Below, in pieces: positions 56,627-64,000 of a stretch of DNA of 64,000 nt. Source of the DNA: Bacteroidales bacterium (GTDB lineage Bacteria; Bacteroidota; Bacteroidia; Bacteroidales; P3); the NCBI GenBank assembly GCA_017962545.1, contig JAGCVD010000021.1, positions 1 to 64,000 on the forward strand, given 5' to 3'. The translations under genes were made by a program, and so were the position numbers. Under the pieces are notes generated by a model that was given only the letters and a program-made list of their open reading frames with translations, was not told the origin of the DNA and did no database searches. Each line of letters starts with the position of its first letter. Position 1 is the first letter of the stretch.

Positions 56627-57763
56627 TTACTCCGAGAGTATCTTGTATTCCACACGCCGGTTATTCTGACGTCCTTCCGGAGTGTCGTTGGTGTCGGTGG
56701 GCAGGTTCTTGCCAAAACCTCGCCAAGTGAGTCGGCTGCGGTCGATGCCATGAGCGACCAGGTAGTCGGCCACAGCCTTGGCTCTGTTTTCGGAAAGAAT
56801 ACGGTTGCGCTCCACGGTGCCTTGGTTGTCGGTATGACCACGCAGTTCGATGCGCATGGTGGGATGCTCGTTGAGGAGGGTGATGAGGGTGAGTAGGTCG
56901 TGATAGGATTGTGGAAGAATATCGCTTTTGTCGGTATCAAACAGTACGTTGCGAAGAGTGACGATATCACCTTTGCGGAGTGGCGTCACAGCAACGGTGT
57001 CTTTGCTTTCCTCGATGCAGTCGAGACACCGTACATTCACGTCATCGATATAGTAATAGGCGCCAGAGAGCACAGCGCTAGGATTGTCGGTCGGAACGAC
57101 GTGCGAATGATTGAACGAGTTGAAATTGCCGATGGTAAGGTAACGCTCGCCGCCTTGTGCTACGAACTCGCCCGAGACCTGATGCCAGTGCTGGCCGTCG
57201 TCAATCACTTCGTCGTTGACGACCTGCGGTTTATAGTAGGTGGCTATCATCTGTTTCTGTCCGCCGCCTAGGTCGGATATTTCATTCCGCATCAATATAT
57301 TCCACGTCGTGTCGGAGATGCGTTCGGATGTGAACAAGGCCCCCAGCGTGGCTATGGCATAGGGCGACTTGTCGGCCAGGCTTGCCCAAAAGCTGACGTG
57401 GTAGCGGTGGCCGGCTTTTAATGGCTCGCGTAGTTCGGTCTGAAGATACTCGCGGTAGTTCTCTTTTGAGCAATAGATACCACAATATGCCGCGCCAGTG
57501 TGAGGTTCTTGCTGCCCCATTTTGTTACGTGGGGTCTGACATTCACGTCCTCCACACGAATTGAAGTAGTCGCTGCTGCCCTTGGTGGGTTGCCACCAAG
57601 CATCGACGCCACTCATGATTCCTAGCGCATCGATTCGTTGCGGACATTGGTTATATTCTTCAAACGAGGGGTTATATACCATGTTATCAGCTGACTGTGC
57701 GTTTGCATGGCCCCAGTTGAGTAGGGCTAGTAGACTGACGAGTGGTAACCAGAGCTTCTTCAT
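56627..57763 (-). CDS. Exported protein with C-terminal OmpA peptidoglycan-binding domain
   Basis: This 378-residue protein has a signal peptide (WLPLVSLLALLNWGHANAQ) and a jellyroll-like domain with paired Cys (NSCGGREC; residues about 22-240; NMVYNPSFEEYNQCP is typical of Bacteroidota 'PF..E' carbohydrate-binding-like modules). The OmpA domain follows from about 262 (NVLFDTDKSDILPQS, RIELRGHTDNQGTVERN, LSENRAKAVADYL). The start at 57763 is set by the signal peptide; 40 codons upstream overlap the glycosyltransferase gene. It is 4 bp after that gene. Confidence 0.86.
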   Translation of the reverse strand: MKKLWLPLVSLLALLNWGHANAQSADNMVYNPSFEEYNQCPQRIDALGIMSGVDAWWQPTKGSSDYFNSCGGRECQTPRNKMGQQEPHTGAAYCGIYCSKENYREYLQTELREPLKAGHRYHVSFWASLADKSPYAIATLGALFTSERISDTTWNILMRNEISDLGGGQKQMIATYYKPQVVNDEVIDDGQHWHQVSGEFVAQGGERYLTIGNFNSFNHSHVVPTDNPSAVLSGAYYYIDDVNVRCLDCIEESKDTVAVTPLRKGDIVTLRNVLFDTDKSDILPQSYHDLLTLITLLNEHPTMRIELRGHTDNQGTVERNRILSENRAKAVADYLVAHGIDRSRLTWRGFGKNLPTDTNDTPEGRQNNRRVEYKILSE

Positions 57764-57767
57764 ATAA

Positions 57768-58889
57768 TTAACTGATTGTTTGTAGTATGCTCTGCCAAAG
57801 CAGGTCTGCACTTTTTTCCCAACTGAATTTCTCCCGTTGTATGCGTCCTTTGGCGATAAGTTCGTCACGCAATCCGGGTTCATTCAACCTACTGATAGCA
57901 TGGGCGATATCGTCGGGGTCGGAGGGGTTGATATAGAGGACAGCATCGCCCCCCACTTCAGGCATCGAGGTGGTTTGAGAGGTGATAACGGCTGTTTCGG
58001 CATACATGGCTTCCAGGATAGGGATGCCAAAGCCCTCAAAGTAAGAGGGATAAACGAGAGCCTCGGCCCCAGATAGCAGTGCCGCAAGTTCGTTAGGCTC
58101 TATGTGGCCAGGCATGATGACATCCTCTTTATGATTCATGGTATCATAGGCTTTCGCCAGTTCGTCCTGCCACCACACTCGGTTTCCTACCACAATCAGT
58201 TTCAGACCAGATGTGTCCGTGCGTTTTACCTGTTCAAAAGCCAACAGGAGGTTGGCGAGATTCTTCCGTTTAAGGATGGTGCTGATGAAAATAAGGTAAG
58301 GCTTACCGTCGGTAAAGCGCTGACGGATGGCTGTCTTTTCCTCTTCCGTATGGGAACGATAGCCATCGTGGGCACCGTCGTATACTACATCAATCTTTTT
58401 GAAATCAATATTATATGTCGAAGCAATATCTTGCTTGGAGTATTCGGATACGGTGGCGATACGAGAGGCGCTTGAAGCAAAACGAGGGAAGAAATGTGTC
58501 ATGTAGTGCTGGTGAGAGGGTCGCAGGTTTCCGTTGGCATGCTCAAAGTTGATGTCATGGATGACCGCCAGCGATGGCACTTTGGAGTGTAAAGGGATGA
58601 AACCATCGGGAGATAGGAAGAGATCTATTTTGTGTCGTTTAAGAAACAAGGAAACAGACAGTTCGAAGAACATCCACCATAGAACAGGATGCCGGGCTGG
58701 AGGCATCAGCACCACAGGAACAGCATTGTCGGAGAAGATGAACTCGGGTGAGGGTTGTCGGTCGAAGAGTAGATAGAACGTATGCTCGGGATGGGCCTTC
58801 ACAATACGGCGTGCAGTTTCATAAGTGAACCAGCCGATGCCGTCCATCTTGCCGTGCACCAGCAAGCGTGTGTTGATGGCAATACGCAT
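57768..58889 (-). CDS. GT4-type glycosyltransferase
   Basis: This 373-residue GT-B enzyme has an N-terminal half with MRIAINTRLLVHGKMDGIGW. A C-terminal nucleotide-sugar half holds FISTILKRKNLANLLLAFEQ, ALVYPSYFEGFGIPILEAM (the EX7E motif with EGFG) and TSQTTSMPEVGGDAVLYINP. It is probably a mannosyl- or rhamnosyl-transferase of surface glycan synthesis; donor and acceptor are unknown. It follows purN by 1 bp and precedes the OmpA-domain gene by 4 bp in one leftward unit. Confidence 0.9.
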   Translation of the reverse strand: MRIAINTRLLVHGKMDGIGWFTYETARRIVKAHPEHTFYLLFDRQPSPEFIFSDNAVPVVLMPPARHPVLWWMFFELSVSLFLKRHKIDLFLSPDGFIPLHSKVPSLAVIHDINFEHANGNLRPSHQHYMTHFFPRFASSASRIATVSEYSKQDIASTYNIDFKKIDVVYDGAHDGYRSHTEEEKTAIRQRFTDGKPYLIFISTILKRKNLANLLLAFEQVKRTDTSGLKLIVVGNRVWWQDELAKAYDTMNHKEDVIMPGHIEPNELAALLSGAEALVYPSYFEGFGIPILEAMYAETAVITSQTTSMPEVGGDAVLYINPSDPDDIAHAISRLNEPGLRDELIAKGRIQREKFSWEKSADLLWQSILQTIS

Positions 58890-58890
58890 G

Positions 58891-59469
58891 TTACGAATGC
58901 TTTATAGTCTCGTCAATCACCCTTGGGAAGTATTCTTTTTCCAGCAGATGTATTTTTGCTGCCAAAGTGTCGGCGGTATCATTTGGGGTGACGGTGCAAC
59001 GTGCTTGGAACAAAGTGGTTCCACGGTCGTAATGGTTGTCTACGACGTGGATGGTGATGCCGCTCTCATGCTCTCCGGCGGCGACGACGGCTTCATGGAC
59101 ATGATGGCCGTACATACCTTTGCCGCCATATTTGGGCAGCAGGGCGGGGTGGATGTTGATGATGCGGTTGGGATAGGCTTCCAGCATCTCTTCGGGAACC
59201 AGCCAGAGGAATCCGGCCAAGATAACCCAATCGACTTCTTTCTCCTGAAGGTATTTCATCACTGCGCCGTTCTCATAGAAATCGGCACGGCCGAAATAGT
59301 GAGACTCTATTCCCAGGTTTTTGGCACGCTCGGCGATATAGGCATTGCGCTTATTATAAATGATACACGCGACCTGTACATCGCTGCGGTTGGCGAAGTA
59401 TTCGCTGATTTGCTGTGCGTTGGTTCCGTTACCAGAGCCAAGTATAGCCATACGGATGGGCTTGTTCAT
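58891..59469 (-). CDS. purN: Phosphoribosylglycinamide formyltransferase
   Basis: This 192-residue enzyme transfers a formyl group from 10-formyl-THF to GAR in purine synthesis. It has MAILGSGNGTNAQQISEYFA, VILAGFLWLVPEEML, and the active-site Asn-His-Asp as NIHPALLPKYGGKGMYGHHV plus VDNHYDRGTTLF. The length is normal. It heads a leftward operon with the glycosyltransferase and OmpA-domain genes. Confidence 0.96.
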   Translation of the reverse strand: MNKPIRMAILGSGNGTNAQQISEYFANRSDVQVACIIYNKRNAYIAERAKNLGIESHYFGRADFYENGAVMKYLQEKEVDWVILAGFLWLVPEEMLEAYPNRIINIHPALLPKYGGKGMYGHHVHEAVVAAGEHESGITIHVVDNHYDRGTTLFQARCTVTPNDTADTLAAKIHLLEKEYFPRVIDETIKHS

Positions 59470-59498
59470 GAGTTGTTTTGTTGTCGATTTTCAGTGTG

Positions 59499-59506
59499 CA
59501 AAGATA
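59499..59506 (-). promoter_or_regulatory. -7 promoter box of purN
   Basis: On the minus strand TATCTTTG followed by CAC lies 29 nt upstream of the ATG. Confidence 0.62.
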
Positions 59507-59679
59507 CACAAAAAAATCAATTATGGCGAAAAATAGGTCTTTGGGGATGAAAAAAACATCCAAAAAGGACCGTGTTTCGTTAAAAAAGTTTAAAATTTAT
59601 AATCTTTTATATCAACGGCTTAACGGAGGGGAGGGTGTTGAGAAATGTTAAAAGGTGTTGTTGTATCAGAATTTTTTCG

Positions 59680-59687
59680 TTTCTTTG
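59680..59687 (+). promoter_or_regulatory. Possible -7 promoter box of acpP
   Basis: TTTCTTTG followed by CAC resembles the -7 box but has TT in place of the usual TA. It is 32 nt before the acpP ATG. Confidence 0.45.
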
Positions 59688-59719
59688 CACCCAGTTTTAA
59701 CATCAAAAAAGAGAAGAAA

Positions 59720-59956
59720 ATGTCAGAAATTGCTACTAAAGTTGTCAGTATTATCACCGACAAACTGGGTGTTGAAGAAAGCCAGGTGGTCCCCGAGGCC
59801 AGTTTTACCAATGACCTTGGTGCCGATTCGCTGGACACTGTCGAGCTGATTATGGAGCTTGAAAAAGAGTTTGATATCTCCATCCCCGACGAGGAAGCTG
59901 AGAAGATCGTCACTGTTGGCGATGCTATCGCTTTCATTGAGAACAACAAGAAGTAA
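59720..59956 (+). CDS. acpP: Acyl carrier protein
   Basis: This 78-residue acidic protein has the phosphopantetheine site [13 protein letters not shown] with Ser37. It starts [18 protein letters not shown]. The ATG at 59720 is used; the open frame upstream covers the promoter. fabF follows after 88 bp containing a hairpin terminator or attenuator. Confidence 0.97.
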   Translation: MSEIATKVVSIITDKLGVEESQVVPEASFTNDLGADSLDTVELIMELEKEFDISIPDEEAEKIVTVGDAIAFIENNKK

Positions 59957-59968
59957 GACTTCTGTTTA

Positions 59969-60017
59969 GAAACGTTGAGATGCCAGCCATAGCTGCGTTT
60001 CAACGTTTCTTCTTTTT
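59969..60017 (+). terminator. Terminator or attenuator between acpP and fabF
   Basis: GAAACGTTGA (59969-59978) pairs with TCAACGTTTC (60000-60009) and is followed by a T-rich run. Partial read-through would give more acpP than fabF mRNA. Confidence 0.78.
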
Positions 60018-60044
60018 TTAAGAATCACAACATCACAACCCATC

Positions 60045-61289
60045 ATGGAGTTGAAAAGAGTTGTCGTTACCGGTTTGGGTGCACTGACCCCGATTGGCAA
60101 CGGCGTTCCTACACTCTGGGAGTCGTTGACCAAAGGAGTGAGCGGCGGTGGCCCGATAACACGTTTTGATGCCTCCAAGTTCAGGACCAGAATAGCTGCT
60201 GAGCTGAAAGGTTTCGACCCGTCAAATTATTTCGACCGCAAGGAGATGCGTTTGCTGGACGGCTACACTATCTATGGCCTTGTGGCTGTGGACGAAGCTG
60301 TGCGCGACGCTGGTCTGCTTGACGAAAATATTGACAAAGCGCGTGTTGGCGTGGTATGGGGTTCCGGCATGGGTGGCGTCACCAGTCTCCAAGATGAGAT
60401 TATCGAATATGCCACCCACGACCGCATTCCGCGGTTCAGTCCCTACTTGGTGCCGAAGGTTATTATCGACATCTGTGCTGGGCAAATAGCCATCCGTTAT
60501 GGCCTGCGAGGCCCCAACTATTGTACCGCGGCGGCCTGCGCTTCGAGTGCGGCGGCCATCAACGATGCATTCAATCTCATCCGTCTTGGCAAGGCTGATG
60601 TGATGATTGCCGGCGGCAGCGAATGTGCTGTCATGGAGGCCGGTATCGGCGGTTTCGCCAACATGCATGCCCTCTCTACCCGCAACGACGACCCGCAGAC
60701 AGCCTCGCGTCCGTTCGACAAGGATCGCGATGGCTTCGTTCTCGGCGAAGGTGCTGGCACGCTGGTTCTTGAGGAGTTGGAGCATGCCGTGGCGCGTGGC
60801 GCCAAAATCTATGCCGAAGTGACGGGAGCAGGCCTCTCGGCCGACGCCTACCACATCACCGCCTCTCACCCTGACGGCTTGGGTGTCATCGCAGCCATGC
60901 GTCAAGCCATCGAAGAGTCGGGTATGCAGTTGACCGATGTGGATCATATTAATACCCACGGCACCTCGACGCCTATCGGCGACATCTCTGAGCCCAAGGC
61001 CATCGTGGGCCTTTTCGGCGACCATGCCTACAAGATATCCCTCAACTCCACAAAGTCGATGACAGGACACCTCCTCGGTGCCGCTGGCGCCGTGGAGTCT
61101 ATCGCCACCATCCTCGCCATCAAGAACGGTGTCGTCCCGCCGACCATCAATCACTTCACCGACGACCCCGACATTCCGGCGCTCGACTTCACCTTCAACC
61201 ACGCCCGTCAGCGTGAGGTGCGCTTCGCCCTCAGCAACGCCTTCGGCTTCGGCGGCCACAACGTGTGTCTGGCTTTCAGAAAGTTTTGA
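60045..61289 (+). CDS. fabF: 3-oxoacyl-ACP synthase II
   Basis: This 414-residue condensing enzyme elongates fatty acids with malonyl-ACP. The Cys-His-His set is complete: Cys165 in TAAACASSAAAINDA, His in INTHGTSTPIGD and His in KSMTGHLLGAAGAVE. It starts MELKRVVVTGLGALTPIGNG. The C-terminal NAFGFGGHNVCLAFRKF is typical. rnc follows after 2 bp, the common acpP-fabF-rnc order. Confidence 0.97.
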   Translation: MELKRVVVTGLGALTPIGNGVPTLWESLTKGVSGGGPITRFDASKFRTRIAAELKGFDPSNYFDRKEMRLLDGYTIYGLVAVDEAVRDAGLLDENIDKARVGVVWGSGMGGVTSLQDEIIEYATHDRIPRFSPYLVPKVIIDICAGQIAIRYGLRGPNYCTAAACASSAAAINDAFNLIRLGKADVMIAGGSECAVMEAGIGGFANMHALSTRNDDPQTASRPFDKDRDGFVLGEGAGTLVLEELEHAVARGAKIYAEVTGAGLSADAYHITASHPDGLGVIAAMRQAIEESGMQLTDVDHINTHGTSTPIGDISEPKAIVGLFGDHAYKISLNSTKSMTGHLLGAAGAVESIATILAIKNGVVPPTINHFTDDPDIPALDFTFNHARQREVRFALSNAFGFGGHNVCLAFRKF

Positions 61290-61291
61290 CC

Positions 61292-62029
61292 ATGCCATTG
61301 TTCGCCCGACGGAAGGAGAGTCCTGAGTTTTACCGTTTCTTTAGAAATGTGCTCGGCTTTACGCCCAAACGCACGGAGTTGTATCATATCGCTTTGACTC
61401 ACAGCTCCTTGTCGTCTGTCGAGCACGGCCACCGTATCAACAACGAGCGTCTCGAGTACCTTGGTGACGCTGTGCTGGGAGCCATTGTGGCGGAGTATCT
61501 ATACCGAAAATATCCCATGAAAGGCGAAGGTTTCCTCACTGAGATGCGCTCCAAGATAGTCAGCCGTAAGAGTCTCGGCAATCTGGCGCGCAAGATGGGC
61601 CTCCCAGAACTCGTCGAGCACCAGCGGGGACAGGAGGGCGCCTTCAAGAGCATGGGCGGCGACGCCTTCGAGGCCCTTATCGGCGCCGTCTATCTGGAAA
61701 AGGGATTTCGCTTCACACGCCGTTTCATTATTGACAAACTCCTCTGCACCTATCTTGACATTGACCAGATAGCCCAGACTGACTGGAACTTCAAAGGCAA
61801 GCTTATCGACTGGGGACAGAAGAACCGTCAGAAGGTTAGTTTCGAGGTGGTGCGCACACTTGTGCGTGACCATGACGGGCATCGTGAGTATGAGTGCCGC
61901 GTCAATATCGATGGGAAGCCCCAGCAGTCGGCCATCGGCTATACCATCAAGAGTGCCGAGCAGCTCGCCGCCGAGAAGACTTACAAAGCCCTTATGGCTG
62001 CTGCCGACAAGCCGCAGGAGGAAAAATAA
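61292..62029 (+). CDS. rnc: Ribonuclease III
   Basis: This 245-residue double-strand-specific endonuclease processes rRNA and mRNAs. The catalytic signature is NNERLEYLGDAVLGAI, with the second acidic cluster in GGDAFEALIGAVYLEKG. The dsRNA-binding domain occupies residues about 160-235 (DWGQKNRQKVSFEVV, GYTIKSAEQLAAEKTYKAL). ATG 61292 is used; a GTG 27 nt earlier would overlap fabF. A weak hairpin (CCCTCTTCCTGAAGAGAGGG) follows the stop. Confidence 0.95.
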   Translation: MPLFARRKESPEFYRFFRNVLGFTPKRTELYHIALTHSSLSSVEHGHRINNERLEYLGDAVLGAIVAEYLYRKYPMKGEGFLTEMRSKIVSRKSLGNLARKMGLPELVEHQRGQEGAFKSMGGDAFEALIGAVYLEKGFRFTRRFIIDKLLCTYLDIDQIAQTDWNFKGKLIDWGQKNRQKVSFEVVRTLVRDHDGHREYECRVNIDGKPQQSAIGYTIKSAEQLAAEKTYKALMAAADKPQEEK

Positions 62030-62142
62030 AACCTAGCCCTCTTCCTGAAGAGAGGGCGTCTATTACATTTTGTGTTAATATTCTTTGGTGGCGCAATAAT
62101 TACCGCCGGTTTACGTTATATGATTTAATAAATACTTTCACT

Positions 62143-63894
62143 ATGGATATCAACGCATTGAACATCGATGAGAGCGCCAAGTTGAATGCTACCGCTTGGC
62201 TTAACGGAGAATACGACGAGGCCACTAAGCAGGCCATCCGCGACATGGCAGAGAACAATCCCTCGGAACTCAACGAGAGTTTCTACCGCCATCTGGAGTT
62301 TGGTACCGGCGGTCTGCGCGGCATCATGGGCGTAGGCACCAACCGCATGAACAAATACACAGTAGCTATGGCCACCCAAGGCTTAGCCAATTATGTGAAA
62401 AAAATTAATGCCGGCGAGAGTGAGTTGCGCGCCGCCGTCAGCCACGACAGCCGCAATCACAGCCGCGAGTTCGCCGAGATTACCGCCAAGGTGCTGGCTT
62501 CCAACGGTTACAAGGTGTATCTCTTCGACGGCATGCGTCCTACGCCGGAGCTCAGTTTCGCTGTGCGTCATTTCCACTGCCACACTGGTGTGATGGTCAC
62601 TGCCTCGCACAACCCCAAAGAGTACAATGGCTATAAGGCCTACTGGAGCGACGGCTGCCAGCTGACGGCTCCTCATGATGAGGCCGTCATCGACGAGGTT
62701 CTGAAAATCAAGAGTGTCGGTGATGTGAAGATGAAAGGTGGCGAGGAGAACATCACTATCATCGGCGAAGAGGTGGATCAAGTCTATCTCCGCAGAGTTG
62801 AAGCCAACTCTCTCAATCCCGAGATTATCAAGAAGCACCACGATGTGAAGATTGTCTATACGCCGCTGCATGGCACAGGCATCACCCTCATCCCGCGGAT
62901 GCTGAAGCAGTTAGGCTTTACCAATGTCAATATTGTCGAGGCTCAGGCTGTGCCTGACGGCAACTTCCCCACCACGCCCAGTCCCAACCCCGAGGAGAAG
63001 GCTGCCATGAAGATGGCTGTCGACTTGGCCAAGGATATTGATGCCGACATCGTCTTCGCCTCCGATCCCGACGCCGACCGCGTGGGTGTGGCTGTGAAAC
63101 GTCCCGACGGCGAGTGGATGCTGCTCAACGGCAACCAGACGATGAGTGTACTGTTCTACTATATCGTCAAACAGTGGCAGGAGAAGCAGATGCTCACGGG
63201 CAACGAGTTCATGGTGAAGACCATTGTCACCAGCGAGCTGCCTGCCGACATCGCCACCCGTGCCGGCATCAAGATTTACGACGTGCTGACGGGCTTCAAG
63301 TTCATCGGTGCCAAGATACTCGAGTTGGAGGGCGTGGAGCAGTTCATCGCCGGTGGCGAGGAGAGCTACGGCTACATGATTGGCGACTTTGTGCGCGACA
63401 AGGACGCCGTGGCGGCCTGCTCGATGATTGCCGAGATTGCAGCCTGGGCTGTGGAGCAGGGCAAGACCTTCTTCGACGTGCTGGTGGATATCTACAAGCA
63501 GTACGGCTTCTATAAAGAAGGCCTCGTCAGCGTCGTGCGCAAGGGCAAGAGTGGCGCTGAGGAGATACAACAGATGATGCGCGACTACCGCAGCAACCCG
63601 CCCGCCGAAATCGACGGCGAGAAGGTGGTCTGCATCAAGGACTACAAGCTTCATGAGAGCAAGGACCTTGTGACAGGGAAGGTCACTCCTATCGACCTGC
63701 CGACCAGCAACGTGCTGCAGTTCTTTACCGACAAAGGCAACAAAGTCACGGTGCGTCCCAGCGGCACCGAGCCCAAGATTAAGTTCTACTTTGGCGTCAA
63801 AGGCGAGCTCTGTTGCAAGGGCAGCTTTGACAAGACCAACGAAGCCCTTGACCAAAAGATTGAAAGTATCAAACATAGCATGAATCTGGTATGA
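62143..63894 (+). CDS. Phosphoglucomutase/phosphomannomutase family protein
   Basis: This 583-residue alpha-D-phosphohexomutase of the long (PgcA-like) class has GTGGLRGIMGVGTNRMN, then the phosphoserine loop MVTASHNPKEYNGYK and the magnesium loop SDPDADRVGVAV. GGEESYGYMIGDFVRDKD binds the sugar and RPSGTEPKIKFYF binds the phosphate. It interconverts hexose 1- and 6-phosphates, feeding UDP-glucose or GDP-mannose synthesis. The start at 62143 begins the conserved N-terminus; the longer open frame overlaps rnc. Its stop overlaps the next start (ATGA). Confidence 0.94.
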   Translation: MDINALNIDESAKLNATAWLNGEYDEATKQAIRDMAENNPSELNESFYRHLEFGTGGLRGIMGVGTNRMNKYTVAMATQGLANYVKKINAGESELRAAVSHDSRNHSREFAEITAKVLASNGYKVYLFDGMRPTPELSFAVRHFHCHTGVMVTASHNPKEYNGYKAYWSDGCQLTAPHDEAVIDEVLKIKSVGDVKMKGGEENITIIGEEVDQVYLRRVEANSLNPEIIKKHHDVKIVYTPLHGTGITLIPRMLKQLGFTNVNIVEAQAVPDGNFPTTPSPNPEEKAAMKMAVDLAKDIDADIVFASDPDADRVGVAVKRPDGEWMLLNGNQTMSVLFYYIVKQWQEKQMLTGNEFMVKTIVTSELPADIATRAGIKIYDVLTGFKFIGAKILELEGVEQFIAGGEESYGYMIGDFVRDKDAVAACSMIAEIAAWAVEQGKTFFDVLVDIYKQYGFYKEGLVSVVRKGKSGAEEIQQMMRDYRSNPPAEIDGEKVVCIKDYKLHESKDLVTGKVTPIDLPTSNVLQFFTDKGNKVTVRPSGTEPKIKFYFGVKGELCCKGSFDKTNEALDQKIESIKHSMNLV

Positions 63895-64000
63895 AGAAAC
63901 TAGGATGGCAAATGTTTTTCGCCTTGTTGCTGGCCGACGTGGTGGCAGTGGTGATGCTCGTGTTGAGTGTGCACATGAAAGCCGCTCTGATTATCGGGGC
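63891..64000 (+). CDS. N-terminus of a membrane protein, partial
   Basis: The ATG at 63891 overlaps the phosphohexomutase stop. The 36 visible residues are a Lys-start and a hydrophobic helix (MFFALLLADVVAVVMLVLSV) followed by HMKAALIIG. It continues past the window edge. It could be a signal anchor or the first helix of a transporter; no family can be named. Confidence 0.6.
   Translation, partial: MKKLGWQMFFALLLADVVAVVMLVLSVHMKAALIIG

Overview
The window is a high-GC bacterial chromosome segment from the phylum Bacteroidota, most likely order Bacteroidales. Evidence for this: a type IX secretion C-terminal sorting domain at the left edge; many Bacteroidota-type promoters (TTTG about 20 nt upstream of TAnnTTTG, usually read as 'tatttttgcag' or 'tacttttgcag'); Bacteroidota-restricted families (DUF4175, DUF5606, DUF6266, DUF2807, WbqC, the MnmG/YbeY gene block); and fermentative genes (atoD, kal). 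Species or genus cannot be fixed from sequence reading alone. Almost everything is ordinary chromosomal housekeeping; there is no phage, conjugative element, CRISPR array or rRNA operon. One tRNA-Lys is present.

Layout. 0-8 kb: end of a secreted protein, a DUF4175 membrane/coiled-coil protein, an RsbW-like ATPase, ybeY, mnmG, dus. 8-14 kb: smpB-lysC, two paralogous small exported proteins, aroB, a U32/RlhA-like protein. 14-20 kb: a DUF6266 protein, tRNA-Lys, a TPR protein, rsmA, a MntP-like membrane protein, a WbqC protein, cdd. 20-28 kb: envelope block (PpiD-like foldase, degenerate M23 protein, dxr, RseP-like protease, LptF/G-like permease). 28-34 kb: pyrK-pyrD, a BadF-type kinase, DUF5606, a lipoprotein, metG. 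34-38 kb: accessory-looking stretch with a HigBA-type toxin-antitoxin pair, about 850 bp of hairpin-rich non-coding DNA, a Ser/Arg-repeat exported protein and a DUF2807 lipoprotein. 38-43.5 kb: an aminotransferase, a four-helix-bundle (S23) gene, gtrA, an exported protein, atoD-kal, a XerC/D recombinase, hpf. 43.7-51.8 kb: ssb, mutY, rpmB-rpsU, a VanX-type dipeptidase, a POT transporter, tsaC-like, a phosphopantetheinyl transferase, DUF3467, efp. 51.8-64 kb: an M28 cyclotransferase-type lipoprotein, pgi, two OmpA proteins, a glycosyltransferase, purN, acpP-fabF-rnc, a phosphohexomutase.

The most unusual content is repeat DNA. First, short arrays of degenerate 7-bp tandem repeats occur in intergenic gaps and also in frame inside at least eight conserved genes (DUF4175, lysC, aroB, pyrK, the BadF-type kinase, mutY, tsaC, the phosphopantetheinyl transferase), adding short 7-residue-period peptides. 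One array appears to supply the TTG start codon of the M28 gene. Second, a 216-bp non-coding element is present twice in opposite orientation (158-373 and 42182-42397). Third, a 61-bp element with inverted-repeat ends lies upstream of both pyrD and the kinase gene. Fourth, a 'GTCGGCTCAGCCGAC' hairpin unit is nested inside heptad arrays twice. I know of no named system that covers these together; they are the best candidates here for something undescribed.
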